From the NCBI RefSeq assembly GCF_018320785.1, contig NC_054867.1:37932355-37996354 (forward strand): a DNA stretch of 64,000 nt, written 5' to 3'. Within the stretch, counting starts at the first letter, position 1; every line of letters begins with the position of its first letter. This stretch comes from Cheilinus undulatus. Taxonomy: Eukaryota > Chordata > Actinopteri > Labriformes > Labridae. Below are positions 11,601 through 24,177 of the stretch, piece by piece. Under the pieces are notes generated by a model, which had not been told where the DNA came from, ran no database searches, and saw only the letters and a list, made by a program, of their open reading frames with translations. The translations under genes were made by a program, and so were the position numbers.

Positions 11601-14600
11601 TTCTGAGAAGCTTATGTAGATACTGATTTCCTTTTCCATCAGGACTTGGCACCTGTCCTCAGTGAAGCTAAAATTACCAGAAACTGGTTTGCTCACCAGG
11701 GTATTACTGTGCTTGATTGGCTGACCAACTGGTCCGACCTGAACCCCGTAGAGAATTTCTGAGCAAATGTCAAGAGGAAGATGAGAGACACCAGACTCAA
11801 CAATATAGATGAGCTGACGGCTGCCATCAGAGTAACTGGGGCTTCACAACACCCCAGCAGTGCCACGGACTGATTGGCTCCATGCCACTTTGCATTTATG
11901 CAATAATTGATGCAAAAGGAGCTCCAACCAATCAGTGAGTGCATAAATAAGTGAAATTTTACAAAAGGTCAATATTTCTTTTTTATAAATCCTTTCATGC
12001 ACTGATGTTTGTGATACAATAATATTTTGAGACAGTGGATTTTTGTGAGCTGTAAGTCAGAATCATCAACTTAAAACAAAGCAAGTCTTGAAATATTTCA
12101 CTTTGTATGAGATAAATCTAGTATACATGGAAGTTTGACTTCTTTAATTAAATCACAGGAGAATCATGAACTTTTTTTATGATATTCTAATCTTTTTAGA
12201 TACTGATGTATTTGTCCTGTCTCTTTCTTCAGATACATCTAAGATCTAAACTGCAACATGTTTTATCAAATAGATTAAAGTGGTTTAAAGGTGTAGGAAA
12301 TTTAAGTTGTGATTGCTCGTGGTAGCGGTGACGTTGACTCTGAAGTAAGAAGTAATTATATAACAGAATAAAATGTACACTTCCTTCTTATTATGCAACT
12401 GATTGGAGGAAGAAGGATCACTACTTAATGCCTCGTATCTCAGTCAAAAAAACAAAAAGAGAAGACAACTAAGATGTCTTTATGCATCAGGGCAGGTACA
12501 GTAAAAGGAGTGGTGTGATGGTTTTTGCATTCTGTGAACTCATGAAAATGACCACGCTGTTTAAGAGGTGTTGACCTCACTGCTGCTCAGCATGTGAACA
12601 TTTGCACAGAGGGAAGTTTAGCAAACATCAGTGGCATGTTAAGAGCTAATTATAGGACATATTGAAGCAGTTCTCATGAACATGCAAGGAAGATGCTATC
12701 ACATTCCGGCTTGAGCATATCTATTCAAATGTAGTAGCTTATTTGAAAGACGCACGCTATTACACTGACCGCATAAACAATGGTATGTGTGTTTATGTTT
12801 TTTTATGGGAATAACATTTGGATGTAACTTACAGGTCGGGTGCTCGCACAGAAAACAGCAGTCAGCCGAGCTTTGGTGAGTATAAAGGGAAACAAACTTG
12901 TTATAAATAAGCACCTATCATCATCACCCAATGTCATTATCTAGGATTCTCCTCAATATTTACTGTTGGCATGCTGTAAATGCAAATCAACTCAAATGTA
13001 TGCAATAAAAATGTGTTTTAATTTGTATTATATACTGCTTAAGCAGCATCGCTGAAATAGATCTAGAAAACAGTGTAATCCCATTAATAATACTTTATAT
13101 ACCACAATAGTGTAGAATTAAAAATGAGGTAGATGAAGTATGGAGGCATTAACAGCAAAGAGTACCTAAAGTATATTAATTTTAAATACATTGAGAATAA
13201 ATGTACCCTAACAGTGCTATAGTACTGTGTATAATGTGACTTTATTTGACTATTGATTCTGATTCAGATGCAGCAAAACTCATGATTTTGTTTTCTGTTT
13301 ATAGTTTCACCTTTAACAGTGCTGAGCTCATTTAGTTTTCCCTAAAATCTGAAATAAATAACATTTAAAAAAAATGTTTATAGGATGTAAAAGGTGTATA
13401 TACTTACAGTTCAGTGTCATTTAATATGTTACTAAATAATACTATACGACACAATACAAGGTACAGTGTGACACAACTTATGATAGGATATGATACAATA
13501 TGATGTGTAAAAAAAAAAAATACACATTTACAAGCAATCCTTCATAATTTATGCAATATCTGCCCATAAAAATAATAAATAAAAAATTAAAACAAAATAG
13601 AACACTCAAGAAGAACTTAGGAAAAAACGGTAAAACAAGAGGATAAACTACTAAAACATAATTCTGAAATTAAAACAGAATAAGATAAAACCTAAATTAC
13701 TTAAACAGATTAAGATGAGCATATTAAATTCAGGTAAAAGCCAGACTAAAGAGGTAGGTCCTGAGTTTGCTTTTAAAAACATTAACATCAGGCATGACCC
13801 TCAGGTCTTCAGGTAGGCTGTTCCATAGACGGGGTCCGTAGTCATAAAAAGATGCCTCACCGTAAGCTTTTGTTCTAACTTTGGGAACCATTAACAGAGA
13901 ACTTCCTGAAGACCTGAGGGCTCTACTGGGCTCATAGGGTAAAAGCAAATCAGATAAATAAGAAGGCGCAAGACCATTAAGAGCTTTAAAAACCAGTAAA
14001 AGAACCTTAAAATCTATTCTAAAAGAGACAGATAGCCAATGCAGAGACCTTAAAATCGGTGTAATGTGATCTCTCTTTCTGGTCTTTGTCAGCATTCTTG
14101 CAGCTGAGTTTTGGAGGAGCTGCAGGTGTGAAATATTCTTTTTAGGGAAACCAGAAAGAAGAGGATTACAATAGTCTATTCTTTAAGTGATAAAAGCATG
14201 GATAAATGTCTCTGCACTGGCTTGAGAGAGAAACGGTCACACTCAGGCTATGTTCTTTAAATGATAAAAAGCTTTTTTGGTGATGTCCCAGATATATGGC
14301 TTAAAACAAAAATCTGAATCAAATAAAACACCTAAATTTTTTACCTGCTCACACAGATTAAAAGATAACGTTTGGAGTTTGCTGGCCAGTTTCTCTCTCT
14401 TGTCCCCTGCACCAATGACTAAAACCTGAGTTTTGTCCTGGTTGAGCTGTAAAAAGTTCTTTGCCATCCATGATTTAATATCTAAAATACATGATAAAGT
14501 GCGATATAATATGATGTGTGATGATACAATGTGAAAGAATATGAGATATGATACAAAACAATACAATACCATACCATACAATGCCATATGATATATGATG

Positions 14601-17600
14601 CAATAAAATAGGGTATGATATATTAAAACATGTTATGATATACTGCCATACAGTATCAAATGATAAAATAATAATAATAAAAAAAAGATACATTGCAATA
14701 CACTATGGTACTATAAGATCTGATGCAATACAATGCAAAACAATTTGATATAAAATACTATTAGGTGATATGATGTTCTGCTATATGTTATGATAGAGTG
14801 CAATATGATGTGATATCATTTGATATGATGAGATATGATAAGATACAAGTCGATACAATATGATATAATACAATATGATAGTATACTATATGATATGATG
14901 ACATTAATCCTCTTAGCTTAGGTTAGAACAGCACTATAGTAAATGTATCTCCTCTTAATCACATCACACCAGTGACAAACAAGAGTTTTAAAATAATTGT
15001 TAACTATATTGGAAATGACCTTAAGTACCATCTGTTGATCTTTTTAGAATCAGTGCTGAAAACCAACAACTTTGATGATGAGCTGAGTCTTGGTGCTGAC
15101 GGTGAGTTCACACAAAGAAAGCACACATGAAACAGTACGAAGCAGGAAATGTCCTTGTAGGAAAATGAGGTGTGCATCACCTAAAGGTCTTACATTTGCT
15201 TGTCTATTTAAAGGCAGCAAGAAAGACGCAAGAAAGAGAGCCATTGTCTCTGTATTATGTCAGAGGTCTAGAGTTTCACACCGCTTTTTTGTCTTCCAAG
15301 AAGAAAATTCTATTTTGAGCCTAAAATGTTTCCGCTTTTCTTGCAGATTTCATTTCTAATGTAAAATGTAGCTTCACTTTCACAAATACACCCACATCAC
15401 AACAATTACATCAGAAGAAAGCCATATTGTATTGTAAGCTCAGAATTATTTTATTCTCATATTTTTGGTAGTTACAGTGTGCGACACTGTAAGCATGAAT
15501 TAAAAAATGAATGGGGTAACAGATTAAAACCAACGTGTCTGTTTTCAAATAAGTACTGACTCTCATAATCAGATGTACCTCTTATTTTTGTTTCAGCTTC
15601 TGTTATAAATGTTGAAGAAGTTTCATCTAAGACTGGGTGAGTACCAGCAAGAAAGGGGAGACTTACTGAATGTTTGTGTGAAAGGTGGTCATAAAGTTGT
15701 TATTTGGGTCCTTAATAGTGTTTATGATGAAATGACAAAAGGACGTAAATTGCATAACACTGATTTATTATCCAAATAATGATGTTTTTTTTTTTAAATG
15801 TTTTATGTAGTTTTAAAGAAATATGTGTCTGTTTTACTTTAATGATATATAGCACATTTTTAATTTAATTTTATTATATATTTATGTTGTTTTTTTCTTC
15901 TTTTGGCAGTAGGAATATTGATACTAGGTTCCTTGTTTCCGTTTTGTTTTAAATCTATTATGATCTATTGATAACACAAAGACAAATACCATATAGAGTA
16001 TGTGCGAACATACTGAGCAAATAAATTGATTCTGATTCCAAGGAAATGTTTTCTTCTCTCCCGACTCTTTGCTGATCATTAAGCCTCCCACAGAATCCTT
16101 CCTCTAAACAAAGCCGAGGCAGACTCACCTCCAGGTCAGTGATCGACTTCAGAAGCACCGCTTTTTAAATTAATCTCAAAGAAATTAGAATCACCCTTTT
16201 TTTAAGAGAAGTTTTATCACTTAAGGATTTGTGTTTTGGATTTTGAAGAATAGGAATAACTTTACATATGCATACTGTTAATAACTCTTAATCTCGTGTC
16301 CTGTAAGCAGTACCCCTCGTCAGAATCTATGTCTGCCCTCACTAAACTTAGGCCACAGCATGGCCTCCAGCTGCCTCTCTGCCTCTACCTGTAGAACAAC
16401 ATCAAGGTGAGGCTTTGACATTTTTTAAAGATTTGTCATTATGTGGGTTTAAAACTGGCTTTGTAAAGCCAGTTTTCCTCCTTAATACTTCCTCCTTAAA
16501 AAATATAAATGTGGGCTAAAAGTTTCTCTGTGTCTTTCTTTCTGACATGCCCACCAGTGTTTCAGAGGTCCTGCAGATGTGCTCAGAGGATGCAGAAGAG
16601 ACGCTGTATGAGCTCGGTTTTGGCTGCGACGAGCCGCAGGTCACCGTTCGAATCCCTCCTCGCTTCTTCACCTTTCCCTCTCAGGCTAAAGGGATCAACT
16701 TCCGCTTGTTTCTGGACTCACAGCTGCGACGGATACGAGAGGAAGATCCCAGCCTTTCTCTTGCAAGTAAGAATGGAACTCTTTTAAAATCAATCTTCAG
16801 TCAGACACACTATATGGACAAAAGTATTCAGCTGTTTTACCATTAAACTCAAATACACACAGTTTAATATGGAATTGGTTCCTCTTTTTGCAGCTGTAAC
16901 AGTCTCCACTATTCTTGGAAGGCTTTCCACAAGATTTTGGAGTGGTTAAAGAATTCGTGCTCTTTCATTCTGTAGAGAATTTATGAGCAAGGCCTTGCTT
17001 GAAATCTCTGTTCCAGTTCGTTTCAAAGGTGCTCAGTGGGGTCGAGGTCAGAGCTGTGTGGGCCAGTCAAGTTCTTCCACACTGAACTTATCAAGTCATG
17101 TCTTTATAGTCCTTTCTTTGTGCACTGGGAAACATACTTGGTGGGATAGAAGAGGGCCTTTCCACAAAGTTGGAAGCATAGCATTGTCCAAAATGTATTG
17201 GTATGCTTGAAGCATTAAGACTGCCCTTCACTGGAGATAGCTGGACCCCTGCAAAACCCAGAGATTGGGCCCTCCATAGTTGTTATCTATTTACGATGTC
17301 AATACATGTGTGTTGAACCAGTAGCACTGGTGCTAGCATCCTGGCCAACGGTTGCCTTATTTTCGGGCTGAATAGTGTGTTAAGCTTTTACTGGATCTAA
17401 TGTTCAAATTGTTTAATCGTGCCACTTTTTAAATGATTTTCACCAAGTTTGTTGCCACTTTTAACCCATTTCCTGACATTTATTGCCATTTTTAACACCT
17501 TTTTGCCTAGTTCTGCAAAGGTTAACCCATTTTCACTATGTTTGTTGCCACTTTTAACCCATTTTTGCCACTTTCTGCCATTTTTAACCCGTTTTAGCCA

Positions 17601-20600
17601 TGTTTTGCCATTTGTCATTCATTTTCGCCATGGTTGTTGCTGGATTTAACACATTTTTGCCACTATTAACTCATTTTAGCCACTTTTTTGCCTCTTTGAA
17701 AAGTTTCTTGCCACTTTGCGACTTCTATCTCTTTCCACAACCTTTATGCCACTTTAAATTACATTTTGCCACATTTTATCCACTTGCAGCTCATTTTTTG
17801 CCCATTTTTGTGTCATTTCACAACTTTTTTTGATTATTTTTCCACCAAAATTGTTTCAGTTTCTTCTACATCCTTCTACATCCTTCTACAAGACATTACT
17901 TTCCAAAATGTTTAGTTCCACATTGTTTTCATGACCTTTAAAAGGGTAATTCTGTTTTAAAAAAAAGGGTTTAAGTTTTTGTGAATGCTAGAAATGGACA
18001 AGAACTAAGGCTGAGGTGGGCCTTAGGCCTTCTGACAATCAGCTACAACATGCTGGCTTGTTGTCTTATTAACTATGCCCATGAAAACAAGAACTATTCA
18101 TACAAAAACTGTCTGAACAGTCTGTCTACATGCTTATTTCTACTGTAAAAATTACCATTTTAACATAAGGTGTTCTTCTACCTGCCTCAAGTGGACATTT
18201 GAGGAACTTCACATATTTGTACTTCCACAGTAGTTTAATTCTTCAACACTGGAGGTTGCAGCTTGTTTCAATGATGATTTTTCTTCTTTCTGTCTCTCCA
18301 CAGGTCGTTTCAGACAAGTGCAAGTCCTCACAGCGATGGCCAACGCTTTCTACTCCCTCTACTCCCACGTGTCTCGCACTCCTCTACAGAAACTGGCCAC
18401 ACCGGAGTTCTCCTTCTCCTCGTCTCCGGTGGAGAGGATCGAGCGGTTCAGGAGCAACATCCGCAGTGAGCCACGTTCCCCCGTGGAGAGGCTGAAGGAC
18501 ACTGTCTCCAAGATGTGTCTTTACACGGGCTCTCCTCGCGGGTCGGACTCCACATCTCCGCAGCCATCACCCAGGAAGAGATCCAGCCTGCCTGATGTTG
18601 TGGAAATCATGCTGGAGAAAGTCAAATCAGGGGTGACAAAGAAACTGGATATGGGGGGATTTAGCCGGGCTAATTCAGCTGTTGATGTGCATATGGGGAC
18701 AGATGTGGATGAATCCTGTGGCAACAGAAAACGGGAGCAAACACAACAGAGCGTGGCAGATGTAGAAACTCTGAAACATGAAAATAAAGGCTGTCTTGAG
18801 GAAATGCAGGGCAGCCAAGACAGCAGTATCAAACCTACATATCTTAATAGCAGGATTCACTGCGAAAGAACATCTGTAGCATCATCATTATCAGGAGAAA
18901 CTGTCATAGAAACAGATTATCAGATTCTCTCAGCTCAAAGTGACACAAGAGCTGCTCATCTGAAACCCGCTGCCAAGGTTACACATGATCTAATCTGCCC
19001 GAGGATAGTGGAGAATGTACACACAGCGCCTTTCTGCACATATGATCCGAAAACGAACAGTTTAGCTCTTACCTGCTCTGAGACACAAGGCACAGATAGA
19101 CCCTGCCCTGGGTCAGAAGTGGCAATCTCTGGAGAGGACTCAGGTATTGTTTTACATGAGTTTAAACCACTTCCTGTCCTTGCTGACAATAACAGCCAAA
19201 TGCAGTACTGCATCACTGTAACTGGCTTGGAGGGGGATGATGTTGATTCATATCAACAGTACACAGCAGATTCCACTCATACTTCAGCTGTCCAAACATG
19301 TGAGGAGTCATCCATTGAGGGGAAGAGTCGATTCCTGAGTCCACTGACACATCAGGGACGGGGGCTCACCTACAACAACCTGCCGCAGGTTAACTCCTTT
19401 GAGCTGGAAGAGGTATGCTAGTTACAATTAACTACAGGTTCTTTGCAGAGGACGTCACAGAGCAGCGTAAAGCTCGCCTTGGGGGGGCAGGTAGTGATTT
19501 CTACATAGAGAAACACCACAAAAAGGCCATGTTTGATCTGTTTACAACTATGCTAAGAATACAAAGTGTGAGATTAAAATCATTATTAATACTTAAGCTC
19601 CTTTTGTGCTCCAAGTTAGGCAAAAAAAAAAGTTTTAAAAAACTCACTGAGAAACAGCAGCATGGCAGGACTTAGACAAGCAGCATCACACAATGCATGT
19701 GTCAGGTTCGTTTCCACAATGAGGTCCAGTAAGGTTCAGAACAAATTTGCTATGGTTTATGAAATGAAACTCTCATCTAACCTGTGTTTCCTTGTGTTGC
19801 TGGTTGTTTGGTTTCCAAGTGGCTCTTCGTTTGGTACCAGTTTGGCTTTTTTAATGTGGATTAAATAGGGACAAAGATTGGAGGAAAGAGAACTGGCACT
19901 CATGAGAGAGCTATTTCCTAGCACATGCTCGTCTATGAAACCTCATCATCACTCAGTCGCTCACCCCACAAGTTTTATTCAGTTGATAGTCTATCACTGT
20001 TTCAATTACAAGAATGTTTGTGGCAAAACAAGGATTTTTTTTTATATTTTAAAGGAACTCATCTAGCCTCTTAGTGCAGTACCCTTGCATACTCTTCTCT
20101 CCTTTCTTCTGACTAGATGACTCTAGATGCTAGGAGGTCTGCAGCACTGAGTAATTTGTGATTTTGAACGTCTCTATGCCAGTTAAATCTTTTTAAGTGT
20201 GGTAAAAATCACATCAATTTATGTAGAAATTGTATGACGATAATTGCATTTAGAGTTGTAAAATACTAACTTTCTTCCATACCTATTCATTCTTAGAGTT
20301 CAGACATTATGCTAAATACATAATTTCCTCTTTTCTAACAAAAATATATGCCCCTGGCCTGTCCACTATCCCCCCAAGAACCGGAAAATTCCACTCCCTC
20401 CTTACCTCTCTTTCTCCACCTTTTAGAAAATGTGTGCTGAAACAAGCTGTTCTCAGATTTTCCCCTCATGATGTCATGTAGCCACAAACTTAACAGGCAT
20501 GTTTTGGGGACCTCTGAGACCAGTATAAACTTGTCTTAAAAGGGTAATATATATGACCTTTAATGGCTTTCTTCCACTTCCTGACCCCCAACAGACATTC

Positions 20601-23271
20601 AGAATTATTATGATTGCAAACAAACCAATTTGTGTGCAATGCTTGGACATAAGGATTAAACAAAAATGGAAAAAAATATTTTTAAACCAAAAATAACATT
20701 TTACAAAACCATTTATCTCTCTAGATAATGTGTATTCACCTTTAACTTATGTAGCACATTTTGAAATGTGACTTGCATTCTCAGATTGAACCAGGTGGAT
20801 ATTCGTAATTAGATTTTAACTCTTTTTGAAATGATTAACTCAGACAAAGGAGGCCAGTTGTGTAAAAAGGTTAAAGAACAGGAAGATGTAAAATTTATAT
20901 GCCTCTCCCTAGTAAACAGTGTCTTTTGTGGGGTCTTATGGCTAATTATTGCCACCAACAGACCCAGGCTCTCTAGATGCAGTTTTCAGGTAGTGACAAT
21001 AACAACCCCAGCACGACTTATTGTTGCCACCACAAAAAGACAGCTATTCCTGGCTCCAAATTACACATGAAACTGCAAAGAACAAAAAGAGAAAGTAAAA
21101 AGTGTGAGGAAGGAGGGGGAAGCTGAGACAGGGTGGGGTGCCCTGATTGGGGCTAGCACTCACCCTGCCTGACTGGGCTGAGGTGCTACTTGAGGGAGTA
21201 GAGGGAAGTAGACGTCAACGTGCTGCCTGTTACCACTTCACATTTATACTAACCATAAAATGTTTCCTTAAGATGCTTTAAAGTTAAATGCAACATTTCT
21301 TACTCTTTATTCTATGTAGCCAGAAAAGGATATTTTGAATTAATCATTTTCATGTGGGCCAAGCGTGCCTACAAAGCCAGTAAACAAAATGGTACATGTT
21401 AATTATCAGAATGTTTTAACTTTTGTCTGAGGGATTTGAAATGAATGAAAAAAACAGTATCACAGAAACTACTGATATTAGTATATGGGTATTACAGTAT
21501 GTAATTACTTGTGTGTCCACTGTTGGTACCAAAATAATTGATGTGTACTTTGCTACTTTTTGGCATCCTTATTTTTGGGTACCAAGCTTACCTCTCAATC
21601 AAAAAGGTTGGAGCTAGACACACTGCAGTTCAATGGTTGGTCGAGAGAATCATCACTTCCTGTGCCGCGGTGGTAATAATGACAAAATCATGCTGAATTT
21701 CAAGAGTAATCTCAAGGCTTTTGTTTGAGTGTGCAGGCCAGTCAAGTTCTTCCTACCATATCTTTATAGTCCTTGCATTGTGCACTGGGGCACAGTAATG
21801 TTGGAATAGAAAGGGGCCTTTCCAAAGCTGTTGCCACAAAGTTGGAAGCATAGCATTGTCCAAAATGTCTTTGTATGGTGAAGCATTAGGCAGGTAACGT
21901 TATGGCGGCATCTGCCAAACCCAGACTCGCCCATCTGACTGCCAAACAGAGAAGTGAGATTCATCACTGCACAGAACACATTTCCATGGCTCCACAGTCC
22001 TGTGCTGGTGTGTTTCACACCACACCATCTGAGGCTTCGCATTGGACTTGGTGATGTGAGGCTTGTACACAGCTACTTGGTCATGGAAATCCATTCCATG
22101 AAGCTCCCATTGCAGCTTTAGTGCTTACATTAATGCCAGTGGAAGTTCAGAAGTCTTCAGCTGTGGAATCAGCAGAGCGTTGGCGGCTTTTATGCACCAT
22201 AAAGTCACTGGGCTCTTCAAATGTTTGCAAATGAAGACTGCATGGCTAGGTGCTTGCTTTTACACCCGTGGCAACAGGTCTGATTGAAGCACCGGCAGAG
22301 AATAATTAACAGGTGTGGCCAAATATTTTTGTACATATAGATGTTTTTGGTACCTTACTAAACCTCTGACAGTAGAAACACTAATACCTGTGTATCATAT
22401 CAAAATGAACTGATGGAGTTGCACCGTTATCCAGTGTAACAATGTAAAGGCCAATACTTTGATCTTTGTGATGAAGGGGTTAATTGGTCAGCTAGAAGTT
22501 TTATTTTTGCATGAAACTGTTTCCTTACTATACAACTGTGAAATCAGACATGCAGTAAATCATGTTTTATACTTTTTCTTTATAGGTGCACAGTGCAGGG
22601 GAGGAAGATTTTGGACAATCAGTCAGAACAACTTCACCATCTTCCAAAAATCATCAAAACAGAGGTAAACCCCAGGCATTTTTCTATTTTACTAACGTGA
22701 CATTTCCGTGTTTTACTACAGTGCTTGCCATTTTAAAGTAAGATGCCTCTGAAAAAAATGAAGTAGCTGTTTCTTCTCCTGCACACATTAGTCATCGAAC
22801 TGCTGACCCCATTAACAACAAACTGCCAGTTCTCACAGCTTGAGCAGCTGTGAGTTAACATGTGAAGAAAGGAGCGAAACAATGTAACCAGAAAGGCACA
22901 GAGGCATTCCTAGAAACAGACACACATATTTTTGGTGCATATTTGACTTTGGGCCTCACTGCGGGGGTCAGGTTAGGGTCTTGTATCGGGGTCAATGATG
23001 ACGTTTGAGGAAGGGGTCGTTTAGGATGAATGTGTGTTTGTGTTTCTAGGTCAGTGCAGGTGTGTTTGTACCAAGGAAAATACTGTTAGTGTATCCAGGT
23101 CACGCTGCAGCTGCGTTTGTGTAGAGCTGTACAGTGTGGGGAGCTGTTTTTTTTTTTTTAACTGTGTGTCACTGTGCAGGTGAAGTGGTGCGTGGAGATA
23201 GTGTGCAGTCTGACAGCAGTGGCTACGCAGATGAAGAAGTCAGCCCGGCATCCAACACCCATGGCAGATGA
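8657..23271 (+). CDS. tespa1: tespa1, thymocyte-expressed positive selection-associated protein 1 (ITPR-interacting-domain family)
   Basis: Eleven coding exons join in frame: 8657-8804, 9200-9242, 12835-12875, 15048-15101, 15597-15636, 16094-16138, 16311-16406, 16558-16766, 18304-19412, 22586-22664 and 23180-23271. They give 1956 nt, or 651 residues. The N terminus has the RRRAW...SRQW motif and a [10 protein letters not shown] segment like mammalian TESPA1. The ITPR-interacting domain spans about residues 156-300. It contains [15 protein letters not shown] (F192/F193 match the Phe pair reported as needed for IP3-receptor binding), [16 protein letters not shown] and SKMCLYT (294-300). The C terminus carries [11 protein letters not shown] (632-642). 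In mammals the family tethers IP3 receptors and supports T-cell-receptor calcium signalling. Exon 6 needs a weak donor: the strong site four bases earlier breaks the frame. Human TESPA1 is about 520 residues, and most of the extra length here is in the large exon. The paralogues itprid1 and itprid2 are the main alternatives. Confidence 0.88.
9720..10808 (+). mobile_element. Tc1-like transposon A, degenerate, in tespa1 intron 2
   Basis: The transposase frame runs plus but is broken. Pieces read [14 protein letters not shown] and [13 protein letters not shown], then the first catalytic block as [13 protein letters not shown], where Asn replaces the usual Asp. After a stop and frame change it continues through [11 protein letters not shown] (second Asp) and [15 protein letters not shown] (catalytic Glu, DD34E spacing). 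The right terminal repeat ends gcaaatacttttggcaatat. The left end is eroded. The element is a fossil. Confidence 0.85.
10811..12208 (+). mobile_element. Tc1-like transposon B, degenerate, abutting element A
   Basis: The left end begins caggtgcatctcaaaatatt. The transposase starts at about 11075 with [19 protein letters not shown] and continues with [16 protein letters not shown] before a stop. Later DNA segments match the order of Tc1 transposase blocks (acaagtgtcatgttcctagtg, aatcaaggtcccagagt, ttgattggctgacc, gaggaagatgagagac), but frameshifts and a deletion around 11340-11400 destroy the frame. The right end is a decayed inverted repeat at about 12181-12208. It belongs to a different Tc1 family from A, and only two bases separate them. 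Confidence 0.82.
13430..13515. repeat. Left remnant of GATAT/GATACA-type satellite
   Basis: Irregular five-base units such as gatat, gatac and acaat are reiterated (…ataggatatgatacaatatgatgt…). The same unit resumes at about 14490 on the far side of an L2 LINE piece, so the two blocks look like one array that was split. Confidence 0.6.
13540..14490 (-). mobile_element. L2-type LINE 3' fragment, antisense, frameshifted, in tespa1 intron 3
   Basis: On the minus strand a reverse-transcriptase C-terminal region reads [21 protein letters not shown] and [16 protein letters not shown] (about 14470-14250). In another frame it continues as [35 protein letters not shown] and [14 protein letters not shown] (about 14070-13760). 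This is the standard tail of L2/CR1-group LINEs. The 3' noncoding segment 13615-13760 closely matches 63120-63255, another copy in this window. Frame breaks make it inactive. Confidence 0.82.
14491..14900. repeat. GATAT-type imperfect satellite
   Basis: Four hundred bases are built from drifting five-base units (gatat, gatac, acaat, gataa). This gives very low complexity but no exact period. It lies immediately past the 5' side of the L2 fragment. Open frames on the minus strand here (for example 14475-14693) are artefacts of the repeat. Confidence 0.75.
16808..17300 (-). mobile_element. Tc1-like transposon C, truncated, in a tespa1 intron
   Basis: It begins with the terminal repeat actatatggacaaaagtatt. 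The strand opposite to tespa1 then carries decayed transposase C-terminal sequence: ggtgctcagtggggtcgagg and ggccagtcaagttcttccac are the reverse of the Tc1 NPIEHLW and SPDW-type blocks. It stops at about 17300 without the transposase N terminus or the second terminal repeat. Confidence 0.75.
17395..17860. repeat. Imperfect minisatellite, unit about 'ttgccacttttaaccca'
   Basis: Units such as ttgccacttttaacccatt recur with variable spacing of about 17-30 bases over 460 bases. Copies have diverged and some are extended by gccatttt. The decamer ctacatcctt is tandemly repeated just beyond (about 17865-17890). Open frames over this stretch on both strands (17397-17618, 17449-17649 and 17600-17833) come from the repeat. 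Confidence 0.75.
20340..20566 (-). mobile_element. MITE fragment, same family as 39650-40191
   Basis: The segment gacctctgagaccagtataa, then acttgtcttaaaagggtaat and tgacctttaa, is the reverse complement of the left end of the element at 39650 with only a few differences. Only this one arm is present. It lies in the large tespa1 intron between the 19412 and 22586 exon edges. Confidence 0.7.
21731..22345 (-). mobile_element. Tc1-like transposon D, truncated, in a tespa1 intron
   Basis: Minus-strand frames carry Tc1 transposase pieces: [20 protein letters not shown], then [20 protein letters not shown], where the first catalytic Asp is intact in SDES. A shifted frame gives [12 protein letters not shown]. 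The end facing 22345 has the terminal-repeat sequence caaatatttttgtacatata. It lacks the C-terminal quarter of transposase and the other terminal repeat. Confidence 0.8.
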
Positions 23272-23560
23272 TGGAAACAAGAATGGTGTGGGAAAAAGTA
23301 TTTTTTTTTACTTTTTCTTCACTAAGGATTTAATTTTACTGACTTAGGATTTGGTGGACAAAACGAGAGCCTTCAGCCCACAAGATGAAGACATCGTCGT
23401 ACTTTCAGAGACTTCAAATGTCCCTCCACTGAAGATTTTTAATGAAATAACCAAACATATTTAAAGGGCATAATATTGTAAATAATTAAAAAGAAAAGTC
23501 ATAATGATTTACTGTGTGGATGTTATTTTATTTGCTTTTTCATTAAAATGGGATTCAAGC
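23272..23560 (+). terminator. tespa1 3' UTR with probable poly(A) signal
   Basis: After the TGA at 23269-23271 there is no further open frame. A canonical variant signal ATTAAA sits at 23542-23547, about 270 bases past the stop. A GT-rich downstream element is not obvious. The true end could be further right. Confidence 0.45.
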
Positions 23561-24177
23561 ACATTCAAGTTATTTCAACAAAAGCTGGCAACAAAAAACA
23601 CAAAAGTTTTAAAAATTTAGTTTCACATTTTACTTAGTTTTTCTAAAACACTGGGAGACATTTTCCACCACCAAAAAAAGTCTTTCTAAAAATTTATTCA
23701 AGATAGCACCTAAAATTCACTCAGATCTCAGAGTTCAGTTCATTTTTTCATAATTGGAAGAGCCAACTGAGATCGGTCATAATGAGCTGATATGAAACAC
23801 TGAACCAGGAAAAACCAGACGTACTGAAACACAGTCAGCTGGCAGTGTGCGAATGACAACAGTGCAAACTGATGGACTATTGTAAAGACTTATTTCAGAT
23901 GAGGTCCTTTGAAGCAGTAAGGAAGGCAGTAATGATTTTTTTTACTAGATAAGAAGTGCACTGGATAAATTAAGTTTACTTAAAACGCTTTTAAACTGGT
24001 TGCCTTGAAAAAGTATGACACGAATGCTAAAATGTTACATTAAAGGAAATTTTTAAGTGAAATAAGTGAATGGCAAGCAAGGCAACCAGCTTCTAAGATT
24101 TACCAAGTGCACTTGACTTATAAGAGTTTACAGTGTTGTAAAAGAATAAAATCTATTCCCTGCTGGTGGGTCAGGAC

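Noticed and set aside
14475-14693. Minus-strand frame rich in Ile, Tyr and His
   Set aside because: It is generated by the GATAT-type satellite and has no coding character.
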